Shown piece by piece: positions 44,110 to 54,536 of a DNA stretch of 64,000 bases (position 1 is the stretch's first letter; each line of letters begins with the position of its first letter). The notes under the pieces were generated by a model. The model did no database searches, had not been told where the DNA came from, and was given only the letters and a program-made list of their open reading frames with translations. The position numbers were made by a program, and so were the translations under genes. The DNA is from Bombyx mori (taxonomy: Eukaryota; Arthropoda; Insecta; Lepidoptera; Bombycidae): assembly GCF_030269925.1 (NCBI RefSeq), contig NC_085127.1:10981501-11045500 (forward strand), given 5' to 3'.

Positions 44110-44216
44110 TATGTACCTACCTATCTTGTGGTACTTGCCTGCGGGATTCGAACTAGATTACAGTCACAGTACGAATGTATCGGGTGACTTATCATTTTCG
44201 GCTACATCGACTTATC
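44110..44216 (-). repeat. Decayed tRNA-like SINE head
   Basis: 'gtggtacttgcctgcgggat' then 'tcgaactagattacagtcac' resembles the reversed B-box end of the SINE at 21650-21760. The rest is decayed. Confidence 0.35.
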
Positions 44217-44337
44217 TGGGTATTTAATAAGTATATATTTTATACATATGTGTAAGAGTCTCTGTTTCCCGTGGAATAGGAAATGGACATTTATCACAAA
44301 ATAGAAATTGCTAAGTTGAAACTGAAAGTAAAAAATT

Positions 44338-44465
44338 GTAACGTGCTTTGAGGAGAACCCTCAGCATGGGCAGACTTGGCTGTACCTTTGGCATCACTGA
44401 CGTCCATGAGCGACGGTAACTACCACCATCACGTGGGCCGTATGCATGTCTGCATATAAAAAGTG
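44338..44465 (+). repeat. 3' tail of the second LINE family
   Basis: 'ggcatcactgacgtccatga', 'gcgacggtaactaccacca' and 'gtgggccgtatgcatgtctg' match the reverse of 12358-12492. Confidence 0.55.
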
Positions 44466-45966
44466 TCTTAGTAATATTTCTGGGCTGTGAGTAAATTTCG
44501 TCATAATAAAGAAAAATGTTGCAGATGAATAGAATAAAATAATATGAACCTTTGTCAACATCCTTTCCAACATTTCTTCATCTCAATAGTTCAACAATAG
44601 TTATGCATGTTCTAAAAACTATAATACGTGCTTTCCAACTTCTATGTTAATGCTGGTGAGCTCAAAACCCATTACGTATAAAGTTTAGACAAACCTAAAG
44701 GTAGATAAAATGCCTTTCATTTTCCGTACAAATTTATTAGATTTATGGTCGAAATTCGTAAACGACGACAAGGCTCATTACAAGTGATATAAATAATATT
44801 CAAGAAATCATAAAATGTACCAACATATCTTTATATGTATATATAATTTATCTCAGTGAAGACTAAATTAATCTATGTGATATTAACATTAAATGTTGGA
44901 CTACAAAAGGCAAATGGGCTAGCATTTACTAACAATGACAAACCACTATATTAATTCACGAAGATTCATCACATAAAATCACAATAATTACATAGGTGTA
45001 ACATATACTTAGCATAAAAACGTTTTGAACAGTATAAAGAAATTAAGCATGCATTTGAATGTGAATTCCGTAAATATAAATATTTCTGATGTGCAATCTC
45101 AGGTAAGGACATTTTTTTATAAATTGAGTTTTAATAGCTCACATTTTAGGGTCAAATCTAAATAGTATGATGATACATAACAAAACATATCTTGCTCAAT
45201 TTATGGTGATTTGACATATATTCATTCAAGTCTTAAACCTTGTATTGCTTTATTATTGTGTACTTTAGCATTAAAAGGTCCATGGTTCAACTTTTTCTAC
45301 TATAGAAAATCATATTTAATGCATACTGTATACAATACTGAAAATGCCTAAATATTTTGTTGAACACTACTAAGATTTGTTAAAAAAAACCTTTATTAGA
45401 AATCCTGCTTACAAAAATTTATTAGATTTCACCATATATATTTTTACATTGAAATTTAGTTTCTTAGGGAATAATTGAAAAAATTAAATAAAATCATAAA
45501 ATTTAATTTACTCACGTAACAATTACTCCAATTCAATAAATTAGTTATATAGTAGTATACCTAGTTATTAATCACCATAGGTATTGCTGTCTATAGTCAG
45601 CTTTTCAAGATTCATATAAATTTGTTTCAATCTTTATTTTTAACAGCTCTTTCGGTCTTCAAATAAAGGCTTGTTGTTGAATACATTTAAAAATAAATGA
45701 CACGGTAAAAGTAGCAAAACCTTAGTAGACATTCCTCATGCAATGCATGTTAAACTCTATACATTGTTACCTACATAAAATCAAGTTTTATTTAAGGTCA
45801 AACATGGGTTTATTTCAAGATTGAATAACAATTATTTACAAAATAAATTACAATATGTACATTGCATTTGTAGAGCAAATAAATGTAATTATAAACATTT
45901 AAAAAACAAAAGACCAGCCGGCAGATGTGAATTTTGTTTCTTTTGCTCAATAAGATAAATTTAAGA
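44466..45966. other. AT-rich region including the Ube2j2 3'UTR
   Basis: Minus-strand AATAAA signals (plus-strand TTTATT) occur near 45787-45792 and 45809-45814, ~155-180 nt beyond the Ube2j2 stop, so the right ~200 bp is probably its 3'UTR. Nothing else was seen. Confidence 0.45.
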
Positions 45967-46632
45967 CTATTCATATGATCCTAAAACATGTTTGACCATG
46001 TAAGTAAGGCATACAAAAGCTACAAGAACAAACAGATTTGTCAAAATACAATTCATACTAGACTGTGGCTCAGAGGTTACTTCATTTGCACCACTGTCTT
46101 GATTCAACAACATTGCCTCTTGTCGTTGTTTTAATTGCTGTTCAATCTCCTCTACATATTCAGGGAACAATTCACAAAACATTTTATTTTTTATGTTTAT
46201 CTCTAGAGATTCTGCAGCCAAACATCGCTTTTGGTATTCTGAAGTTTCAATGGACCCCAATGTAGGAGTCTTCTCCAACATAAAACTCAACAGACCTGTA
46301 AGGATCGTAGAAATAGACCAAGCAGGGTTCCAAGTGTCCGGATGAAAGTCTGTAATACTGAGGCACAATCGTGTGTTTGTCTTGAACCTGCCATTCGGTG
46401 TTATCATGTAAATCGAAGGTGGTTTGAACGGAAATTCCCTTGGGAAAATAATCTTTCCATGATAATATCCCCCTTCGTAGGGACTTTTCTCCGGCCCTTT
46501 AACGACGTAATGCCATTCCAGTATGTTGGACGGCACAGGTTCGGCCGTAACATATGGTACTGGGTCATTCTTGAGCCTCAAATAATCCTGCTTCAATCTG
46601 CTAGTGGCTCCTGTCACCTTTGTTTTTGCCAT
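45967..46632 (-). CDS. Ube2j2: Tail-anchored ubiquitin-conjugating enzyme E2 J2
   Basis: A 221-residue E2 enzyme of the UBC6/UBE2J2 family, which passes ubiquitin to ER-associated degradation substrates from the cytosolic face of the ER. The UBC fold spans ~7-160: RLKQDYLRL, WHYVVKGPEKSPYEGGYYHG, FPFKPPSIYMITPNGRF and the catalytic Cys90 in NTRLCLSITDFHPDTWNPAW, where TDF-HPDTWNP is the UBC6-type variant. A single hydrophobic C-terminal segment (ILTNLFVLVAFVCLTYMV) is the tail anchor. The ATG at 46632 (context GAACATGG) is the first usable start; the in-frame codon two positions upstream is GTG. No intron interrupts the coding region. A start-stop ATG-TGA lies 3 nt upstream. Confidence 0.95.
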   Translation of the reverse strand: MAKTKVTGATSRLKQDYLRLKNDPVPYVTAEPVPSNILEWHYVVKGPEKSPYEGGYYHGKIIFPREFPFKPPSIYMITPNGRFKTNTRLCLSITDFHPDTWNPAWSISTILTGLLSFMLEKTPTLGSIETSEYQKRCLAAESLEINIKNKMFCELFPEYVEEIEQQLKQRQEAMLLNQDSGANEVTSEPQSSMNCILTNLFVLVAFVCLTYMVKHVLGSYE

Positions 46633-46634
46633 GT

Positions 46635-46640
46635 TCACAT
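46635..46640 (-). promoter_or_regulatory. Ube2j2: Minimal start-stop uORF (ATGTGA) at Ube2j2
   Basis: On the mRNA strand the leader reads ATGTGA-AC-ATGG: an ATG followed at once by a TGA, with the main ATG starting 2 nt after the TGA. Such start-stop elements can hold or recycle ribosomes; effect here is inferred. Confidence 0.55.
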
Positions 46641-47690
46641 GAATTGTTAACTTTTGAGTGTTTACAGTTCTTCGAGTAAAATGTTTTATAGCAAATGACT
46701 ACATACAAAATGTTTTCATTTCTTAAAACCAATCTGTTTTAGTTAATAAATGGGTATGTAATGTACATACGACAAATAGCAATATCACAATGGCACAGAG
46801 TAGAGCAAGCAAGGTAGACATTTAACATTGTTGACAGTAATGGTACTTATAGTGCAACGTATCTCGCGTTTAAAAGAAAAGCCTAACAGACTACTCTAAA
46901 AAGTGAACAAACATGTATTGTAAAACCGATATTTAAATGAGCTACTTTTGTTTACAAAACAAAATATTTTTTGTTTGAATGGAATAGCCTTATATCCTTA
47001 TCTTATCCTTATCCTTATAACCTATAATCACAAAAAAAAACTTTAAATGGAATGGACCATATGTATCAAAATAGACCGTTAAAATACCTTTTCACCTCAG
47101 CAGCTCAAATATGTAGCTTTTGCTGTGAGACAACATTGAACAAAACGCGATTTTGATTCGAGCTTGGATCAAAGTAGCTTTTTAAGTTTTCAATCTTCAG
47201 TGCCACGAACTGACATTGTTCAGCCATTAATTTGAAACATTCGAAGTTTACTGTGCTCTATCTCTTTCACATGCGTATAAAAAAGCGAGTGAAAAAACAA
47301 ACTCCTTCGAAATTAGATTTTGGAATTTATTAGTTATTTCAATCTTTTCCTGTTCATCTATGTCTCCTAAGTTATGTGTTCTCACTTTCTCACTGCTGAG
47401 GTAGAAGTTATGTGTGCTACACGAGAGCAAAGTTTCTTATTGCACAAATAACTACTTAATTAATAAAACACACATTTTTTCTTAATTCATTGTTTGCATT
47501 TTCGTATAACAAAATGCAGTATCCCATAGTAACCTGTGGTTACGGCAAGGCATTCCAAGATTAAAAGATTCCTTTGGATGATTTTGGTTTTTGGTTAGCC
47601 CACCCAATAATGTGCTTTCGGTGTCAATAATCAGCGGGTAAATTTGATTTAATAAGCTTATTATTACTAGCTTAAATAAATAAGCAACGT
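46641..47690. other. Ube2j2 upstream region, AT-rich
   Basis: Probably contains the Ube2j2 promoter and leader near 46640-46800. No clear core promoter motif, repeat or ORF was recognised. Confidence 0.4.
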
Positions 47691-47719
47691 AACACCAGAG
47701 GTTAACTTAATAGGTTAAT

Positions 47720-48227
47720 ATTCCGGACGGCCACCGCTCAGGTTTCGGCCACCACGTGTGATTTTTAGACTTCTTACTCGTTGAAACGTGGTGGCTCGAG
47801 TATTGCCGCAGTGGCTGTCGCGGAACGGGTGCTGGGATTGGTTCGAGGAAAATAACGAAGGCTTCAAGTATGGCGTTCACACGGTCCTCGTGGCTTGACC
47901 GGCGCAGGGCGTAGGAGCGAGTCTTTTCTTGTTCGACGGCTCTCTCCTCTTCTTCTGGAGAGGTCTTGACTCGTCGGCTCGCTGTCTCGAACTGAATTTG
48001 CAGTCGTGGGGTCGTCGCGTCCCCTTACGGGGGCGCGGAGCGGGCCTCGGGGAAACCCCTCTACCCGGACTTGTAGCTCCCCGCCTATTAAGGCAGGGGT
48101 GATGCACTGCGGGATGGACTGTATACAGGCTCGAGGTAAGTGGTGGGACGATTTCTGTCTTCACTTCTTCATCTTCTTTCTTCCTTCTTCTTCCGGGGGC
48201 GGCTGCTGCTCTCCTCCATATTGTTTT
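47720..48227 (+). repeat. GC-rich repeat segment beside the Jockey-type LINE
   Basis: Contains a 10-bp inverted repeat GCCACCACGT (47748-47757) / ACGTGGTGGC (47786-47795). A block 'ggtcctcgtgg' to 'aggagcgagtc' (47883-47923) recurs reversed at 53915-53959. A block 'gtggggtcgtcgcgtcccct' (48006-48063) recurs reversed at 62107-62173. It is clearly repetitive; it looks like the 5' or LTR-proximal part of a retroelement that I cannot name. Confidence 0.5.
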
Positions 48228-48289
48228 TTTTTTTTTTTTATTTTTTTTTTTTTTTTTTTTCTTTTTTTTTTTTTTTACAATTTTATCTT

Positions 48290-48421
48290 ATCCTAGCTTA
48301 ACCTAAAGTACACCTAACTTAATCTAACTTACATCTAAGCGACGACAGCGCGCCGCTCCTGCACTCCGTGGAGTGCCGGGACAGCGCGCGCCGTCACACC
48401 TAAACCTAATCCTAATCTAAC
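48290..48421 (-). promoter_or_regulatory. 3'UTR with hairpin and telomere-like CCTAA words
   Basis: The plus strand shows 'cctaaacctaatcctaatct' (48400-48419) and 'cctagcttaacctaaagtac' (48293-48312). These imperfect repeats of CCTAA (insect telomere unit TTAGG on the element strand) flank a GC-rich hairpin around GCACTCC-GT-GGAGTGC (48360-48375) with an outer GCGCGC stem. Confidence 0.5.
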
Positions 48422-51187
48422 TTAACCTAATATGGGGGAGAGAGCAAATCCGCACTCCGCGCTGCAGTCCTCTCCCCCTCTCCCCATCGTTATACAATAT
48501 TGATGGGGGGGAGGACTGCAGCGGGTAAGAACACCCCATCCCAAAAGGGGGTGGGGGGTGGGGTCAAAGCCCTTCATGGAAATGAGGCTGCACCTACGGG
48601 GTGCAGCCTCCACGAGCGACTCCACACCTAGGTCCCGGGCAATAACGTCATTTCTGACGTACTGCCCGGCCCCGACGATAATGCGGAGGGAAAGACTCTG
48701 CTGGGCCTGCAACCTAGATCGCTGGGACGGCGACAACAGGTGATACCAGGCCACAGCAGCGTATGTGAGGCGGGAACGGACGTATGTCTTTTAAATGGCG
48801 AGTTTGGTCCTGGTCGGAAGCCCGGACGCAAACACCGGCCGCAACAAGAACATGGCCGCGCGGGCCTGACCGATGACTCGGTTGACGTGCGCGACCATGC
48901 TCAAAGAGCGGTCGATGTCGCATCCGAGGTACCGGACCGTGGTCCTGAACTCGACATTCACACCTCGGAGGCTGAGTTTCTTTGGGACAACTCTGATACG
49001 GACCGGACCGTAGAGTAAGGCCGCGGTCTTTCCCACATTGACCGCGACTCTCCAACGGTCCAGCCACTGGGGCAGTAAATCCAAAAGCCTCTGCATCCTC
49101 ATGATGGCTGCAGAGGGGAACGGAGAGGACGAGAAGTAGGCCGAGTCGTCAGCGAACAAGGCCAACTTCACGTCCTCCTCCCACGCCCGAAGGTGACCCT
49201 CCAGGGTGGGGATGTCATTGGTATAGAGGGCGTATAGGATAGGAGATAGGACACTACCCTGGGGAACCCCGGCCGTAATGGGACGCACGGAAGACCGTGC
49301 GCCCTCGACCGCGACAAAGAAGGTTCTGCCCTCCAGATACGACCCGAGCAGTCGCACGTGAGCGTGCGGTAGGCCCGCGTCCCGCAGCTTGTGGACCAGC
49401 CCCTCGTGCCACACACGGTCGAAGGCCTTCTCGATATCGAGAAGGACCGCGACCGTGTATTGGCCCGAGTTTCGCCGGTCCGCCAAGTGATGCAGGACAC
49501 GGGTCAGTTGCAGAGTCGTCGAGTGGCCGCTTCTAAAGCCGAATTGCTCCGGCCTGAGGAGAATATACGGCGATATTCTCCTCAGGAGCAGCCGCTCGAA
49601 CAACTTGCCCACGTGCGAGAGCAAGGTAATCGGTCGGTAACTGGAGGGCTTTCTCCTGTCTTTGCCGGGTTTGGGCAAGACGATGATCTTGCCCAGTTTC
49701 CAAGTTCCAGGGAAGTGTCCTACCCGGAGAATGGAATTAAACAATCGTGTCATTGCTGACACGATTGAGGGAGGGAGGTTTTGTAAGGCGAGGGGAGGAA
49801 TACCGTCCTCGCCGGGGGCTTTGCGCCTCTTCATCAACTTGATGAGGAGGCGCACCTCGCTGGGAGTGACTAAGTCTTCATCTCCCAGCTCGACTCCCGG
49901 CGATTCCGGTTTGAGGAGTTGGATTACGCTCTCTGACACCTCGCGATGGAATGCAGCCATCGAGGGTGCAGAGACATTCGGAGTGAACTGCCGCTCCAGC
50001 GAGTTGGCCAGGACTTCAGCACGAGCCAACGGTGTAAAACACCGTCTTCCCCCCTCGTCCTCCAAGGGGCAAGTGGGGGAAGGCTTGTTGGTGAGCCGGC
50101 GACAGATGCGGTGAAGGGGGACCATCGTACGGTCGTCGGACGCGTCCAACAGTCCCCCCTCCCAGGAATCACCCCGGTAAGTCCGCATCTTAGTCGCCAG
50201 CTCACCCTCAAGTCGGTTGAGCTCGCGCTTAATCCTGGGACACCTAGATGTCGCCCAGAGCCTCCTCAGTGCCCTCTTCCGACGAATTAACGTCTTGAGG
50301 TGCACCGGGAGTTCCGCTCTGGGCCCCCCGCTGGGTACCAGAGTCGTCACTTGGTCCAGGGCTCCCCTGATGGTGTCGACGAGACGGGAGGCCGCCGTGT
50401 CGACCTCATCAGGGGTAGACGGGTCTTGAAACAAGGATTGGTCGGCCAGCAGTCCCGTAAAGGACTGCCAGTCGACCCTAGGCCTGAGAGGGGATGTCGC
50501 GACCCGAGTGAGCCCCAAACCCACCGTGACCAAGATCGGTAGGTGAGGGGTACTCAGGTCGTACAGTGCCTCTATCGCTAGCGGGCACCGTAGCCCCTTG
50601 TGAACACACACGTCCAAAACGTCCGGTTGGTACCGGGCCAACGTTGGAACGTGGGTGGGTTCGTTGGGGCCGACCACGCAGTAGTCCCCCCTTTCGGCAT
50701 CCTCGTACAATCGCCTTCCGGGCGGCATGATGATTCGGGAGCCCCAAGCGACATGTTTCGCATTGAGGTCCCCGACCACCAAGGCCGGATGGCGATCATG
50801 GTTCAAGGCCCGTCTAATATCGTCCTCGACAAAATCAGGACCCGGGGGTCGATACGCGGCATAAATCCGCAATTCGGCTCCCGGTACGTGGACCCTCACC
50901 CCGACCGTTCTGGTAGAGGCGAAGGTCAGTAGCTCAAGCTCCTCGTGCACCACGTCCCTCCTGACGAGCGCCGCAGTGCCCCTGAACGGGCGCCCGTTGG
51001 AGGTCAGTTCGTCCCGTCGGTACACGAAGTAGTTGGGCATCCTAAAATCTTGTCGAGGTTTAAGCTTGGTCTCGCCCAGGAGGATAACCTGCGGGTCATA
51101 CTCCTGGGCGAGTCGGATGAGCTCCGACCTCCGGGACCCTATCCCGTCGGGGTTCCAGTAGATGATGCGCAGCTCCTGGCTAGCCAT
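48422..51187 (-). pseudogene. Jockey-type ORF2 (endonuclease/RT), one in-frame stop
   Basis: Starts MASQELRIIYWNPDG at 51187; a TTG codon further upstream is not a likely start. The APE endonuclease is at ~1-220 (LLGETKL, YAAYRPPG, VVGDLNAKHVAWGS, STPHLPI). The RT carries YRPITLLSHVGKL, EQFGFRSGHST, LLDIEKAFDRVWH, GVPQGSVLSPILY and FADD. At 48793-48791 a TAA interrupts ...TKLAI | KTYVRSRLTYAAVAWYHLL. The same frame then runs open to 48422, and Jockey-type proteins have Tyr or Leu at that point. One nonsense mutation therefore separates this from a full ORF2. The endonuclease and RT core are upstream of the stop. Confidence 0.88.
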
Positions 51188-53393
51188 TGAGCTGCGCAAT
51201 CATCCGGTAGAACCCCGCGAGCAAGGCCCCGAAGGGACTGGCTCCCGAGGCGATCTCTCGGATCACTCCGGAGATCACCTCGGACAGTTTCTCCCACAGG
51301 GAGAGGAGCCAGGCAGCGAAGCCGGCAGGCTGCGTGTCCTGTCTGCCGCTGCGCCGCTCCCTCTGCGGGCGGGGTGGTAGTGGGGGCTGAGTCATACCCA
51401 CGTCGACCGAATTTTCTTGGGGCTGAGCGTGGATTGCAATTGGTGTTGGTATTGTATTGGTTGTAGGGAGGGGCGTTGCTTCTGTGACCTCCATTGGCAC
51501 AGAAATTGGAGTTGGAGTCATTCTCTCTACTGGGGTGGGTGGGATATTGGCGGCTAGTCTTTGCGCTCGCTTTCTCTCTTTGGCTTTCTCTTTCTTTTTT
51601 TTATTTTTTTTATTTTTTTTTGATATAATTCTTGGTGCCGGTTGAGGTCTAACGGCCGGTCGGGCAGCGTTAGCCGGTGCCATCAGTGTGGAGGCTGCTG
51701 GATTCGACTCCACTAGGTTGGGCTGCCGTGAGTGTAAGGTGGGAGTTGGGGCGAGAATTGGGGCTTGGGACGATTTCCCTTTGCCCTTGCCCTTACTTGA
51801 TACGACTCTAGCGGCCGGAACTTGAGTCGAAGTTGCTTGAGATGGTGTTGGTACTGCAGGAGCTGGAGGCCTCCGGGCGCGCGGCACCGGTGGTACGGGA
51901 GGGGGGACGGTAAAACCCAACATCCTCGCCCTCCTACGGTAGGCCACGCACCGTTTGTCAACGGCTGCGTGGTCCTTTCCGCAGTTGGCGCAGGTGAAGG
52001 GCCCCTCCCTCGGCCTCGGGCAGTTCGCCACGATGTGCTCACCCGCACAACGCACACAGCGGACCGCTCGGTGGCAATTGGTGGAGGCGTGACCGAAGGC
52101 CTGGCAGCGGTGACACTGCGCCGGCCCACGGCTTGGCCGCCATCCCTCAACTGACACCCCCGGCAGGTACAGCAGTTCTTCAACTGCGTACAAGCGGGCG
52201 AGGCCATCCTTAGAGAGGTGGTCGAGGGTAACGTAAAATACGCACCCCGGCCTCCCTCTCTTAGCCCGTATGCATCGGGCATAGCGAGCCGGAAACCCCA
52301 GCTCCTTCAAGGAATTTGTGATTTCTGCCGCGTCGGTGTCGGCAGGTAGTCCGCGAATAGCCACCCTTGTCGGGATGTCCTCCTCCAACGCGTAGCAATA
52401 CCATTTGATGGCACTGTCCGCTGAGGAGACCCCGGCAAGGTAGGCCTGGACCACTCTATATTCCTCTGCCGACGCTGGCAGAAATCTGAACCCTGTTCCG
52501 TAAGGGCGCACGGAGGGTGCCCTCCCCAAGCGCTCCCTGATGGCCGCCATATGGCGGGACCAATTTGGGAGCACTTCCACCATAATAGGTGGATGACGGC
52601 GGGGCTCCTCTTTAGTGCGCGACCTATTTGGGGCAGTGGAACTCTGGTGGGTGTGTTGTTGGTGTTGTTGGGTGGGTACGGGTCGCGTGGCTGCTACAGT
52701 CGCGTATGAGGTGGAGGGGACTGGTGAGGGGTTTGGGATAGGGATTGGTTTGGAATTGGAGACGGAGGGTTCAAGGTCCATGTACCTAGTCGATTCTAGG
52801 TTGCCCACCATGCAGCCTGTGGTGGGGGCACCTCTTGGCCTATCCGTTGGAATGGGGGAGATGGTAGGAGAAGGAGACCGAGGAGGCGTACGCAGCTGCT
52901 TGGCTGGTGGGCTCTCCACTGTCCCTAAACACTTCCTCGGCTTGGGAATTGGTTTGGAGGGGGGAGAGGACTCCACCCTCGAAGAGGAGGTACGCGAGGG
53001 GTTGGATGTCTTGTGTTCTGTGTCGGTGTCTGCCTCTATTTCGGACGTTTCATAAGAGGAAGTCGTCGCCTCGCTGTCGTCGTCCTCGTCGTCCTCGACT
53101 AAGGATTTGGACGAAGGTCCAATACGGGGTCGTTTATCTACACCCTCTGCAGAACTTCGGTCGGACTCAGACCTGGCCTTCTTTCGCGGCCGAGAGGTCC
53201 CAGAGTTATCGGCCGGTAAGGGAAAGAAACTTTCCCCCGGACCGATCCTCGGAGACTCCTGGGCCGCGACCGAGGGCCCGGGCTTGTACAGGACGGGCAC
53301 AGGGCGGTACATTGATGTACTCGCTATCACTTGAAGTCCCTTTTGAGACGGACCGGGTGTGCTGATGGTTGGGGGTGGTTTCCCCCCCGACAT
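51180..53393 (-). CDS. Jockey-type ORF1 (gag-like nucleocapsid), intact
   Basis: A 737-residue RNA-binding protein. The N-terminal half is Pro/Ser/Glu-rich and low complexity. Residues ~270-400 include an RRM-like PRE_C2HC region (TRVAIRGLPADTD, LGFPARYARCIRAKRGRP, VEGWRPSRGPAQ). Three zinc knuckles follow: C-HR-C-QAFG-H-ASTN-C, C-VR-C-AGE-H-IVAN-C and C-AN-C-GKD-H-AAVDKR-C. A Lys-rich stretch near KKNKKNKKKKEKAKERKR follows. The stop TAG overlaps ORF2 as ATGGCTAG (51187-51180, 8-nt overlap, different frame), which suggests coupled translation. No stop or shift in ORF1. Confidence 0.88.
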   Translation of the reverse strand: MSGGKPPPTISTPGPSQKGLQVIASTSMYRPVPVLYKPGPSVAAQESPRIGPGESFFPLPADNSGTSRPRKKARSESDRSSAEGVDKRPRIGPSSKSLVEDDEDDDSEATTSSYETSEIEADTDTEHKTSNPSRTSSSRVESSPPSKPIPKPRKCLGTVESPPAKQLRTPPRSPSPTISPIPTDRPRGAPTTGCMVGNLESTRYMDLEPSVSNSKPIPIPNPSPVPSTSYATVAATRPVPTQQHQQHTHQSSTAPNRSRTKEEPRRHPPIMVEVLPNWSRHMAAIRERLGRAPSVRPYGTGFRFLPASAEEYRVVQAYLAGVSSADSAIKWYCYALEEDIPTRVAIRGLPADTDAAEITNSLKELGFPARYARCIRAKRGRPGCVFYVTLDHLSKDGLARLYAVEELLYLPGVSVEGWRPSRGPAQCHRCQAFGHASTNCHRAVRCVRCAGEHIVANCPRPREGPFTCANCGKDHAAVDKRCVAYRRRARMLGFTVPPPVPPVPRARRPPAPAVPTPSQATSTQVPAARVVSSKGKGKGKSSQAPILAPTPTLHSRQPNLVESNPAASTLMAPANAARPAVRPQPAPRIISKKNKKNKKKKEKAKERKRAQRLAANIPPTPVERMTPTPISVPMEVTEATPLPTTNTIPTPIAIHAQPQENSVDVGMTQPPLPPRPQRERRSGRQDTQPAGFAAWLLSLWEKLSEVISGVIREIASGASPFGALLAGFYRMIAQLNG

Positions 53394-53599
53394 GATTTAG
53401 CCGTACCTGTGGTCGGTCACAGCGACTGTCGGTACATCCGTACTGCTACTTGCCTCAGTAGGGGAGGACTGGGAACGGACACAGATGGCCAGACTCGAAG
53501 GCGCTAACGTAACTCGGTTTTTATTCTTAGAATAAAATGAGTACGCAGCTTCTCCAGGCTGATCGACAACTACCCGCAATTAACTGATGTTAAAATGAA

Positions 53600-53960
53600 A
53601 GTGTCGAACAACTCACCTGGTCCCGGGTCCTGCGTTACGTTGCTCGGAACGTCTCCGCGCCGACACAACACCGCTAGATTCACAACACACACGCTTTGGG
53701 CACACACTATCCGCACAGCACAACACAGTAGGGGCCTCGTAGCACTGGTGTCCCGGGCGAATTTGCAGCGAGGTAGGCCCCTTATTTATGGTCGCCCACG
53801 CGCACTCGGCCAGCGCTATTATGAGTCCGAGCACGGTGGGCGTCTATTGTTCTCTCGGCCGCCTCGCTCGCCTATTGTTTGCCTGGTCGCTCCATTAGCG
53901 CTCGCCCGTATTGTGACTCGCTCCTGCGTTCCCACGCCAAATTAAAGACCACGAGGACCA
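53600..53960 (-). promoter_or_regulatory. GC-rich leader/promoter of the Jockey-type element
   Basis: The minus strand shows a TATA-like CATAAATAAGG (53790-53780), CG-rich sequence, and a perfect 5' splice consensus CAG|GTGAGT at ~53614. The outer part (53959-53915) shares blocks with 47883-47923 in inverse orientation. A promoter and an intron donor are unusual for a Jockey 5'UTR, so an LTR or host promoter cannot be excluded. Confidence 0.4.
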
Positions 53961-54535
53961 ATCTTTATTTACAAACAAAATACAATATTTACAAATTACT
54001 TATTTCTATGTTTAGCGTACTATCTATTTATTCTCTATTTTACGCCAACATATTCTTAATATAACTATTTATTCGGATATTCTTTATCTATTTACGGACA
54101 TTTTTACTATAACTACTTTTAACATACAGTCTATTTACGGACATTGTCTATTTCTATTAAATCTCGCTGTACTTTGCGAACATATCTCTATTTAACTATT
54201 TTCTATCTATTTTAAACTTCAATGTCCGTCGCGAATAATATCTATTCTACATTTATTCATGTCCGTCGCGAACAGTTAACTTAATTTAAACACGGCATAC
54301 GCGTAAGAATATTGCTAATGTAACCCTCAGAAAATGGTTTTGATTTGCAATTGAATTTTGATAAAACTTTGTGGCTTTAATTTAAAATAAATTTGATTTG
54401 AATATATTGTAAAACAACGAGCATGGGTTTAGTTGCACGTGGGACTCTTTACCGAGTTCAACAAGTACGGTTACCGGGGTCCCTTAAGTCTGCTCCTAGT
54501 GTTTCTAATACAAGAGTTATTGTGTCTGGTGGACC
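53961..54535. repeat. AT-rich segment with internal subrepeats
   Basis: 'ctatttacggacat' occurs at ~54089 and ~54131; 'atgtccgtcgcgaa' occurs at ~54223 and ~54261. The two words share an inverted ACGGACAT core. It may belong to the same retroelement as the leader at 53600-53960 (AATAAAG on the minus strand just beyond 53960). Confidence 0.35.
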
Positions 54536-54536
54536 G

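Larger units (their letters stand above)
48228..53960 (-). mobile_element. Jockey-type non-LTR retrotransposon, nearly complete
   Basis: Two overlapping ORFs on the minus strand (ORF1 53393-51180, ORF2 51187-48422), a 3'UTR (48421-48277) and a long interrupted A-tail seen as T-runs at 48228-48276. Upstream of ORF1 is a ~550-bp GC-rich leader. Strong GC bias against AT-rich flanks. The exact 5' limit and target duplication were not found. Confidence 0.85.

Noticed and set aside
48228..48276. T-rich tract as a transcription terminator or promoter element
   Set aside because: It sits exactly at the 3' end of the minus-strand LINE and is best explained as its A-tail.
52615..53365. 146- and 152-codon frames on the plus strand
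   Set aside because: Antisense to Jockey-type ORF1; low-complexity Gly/Glu-rich composition mirrors the Pro/Ser-rich ORF1.
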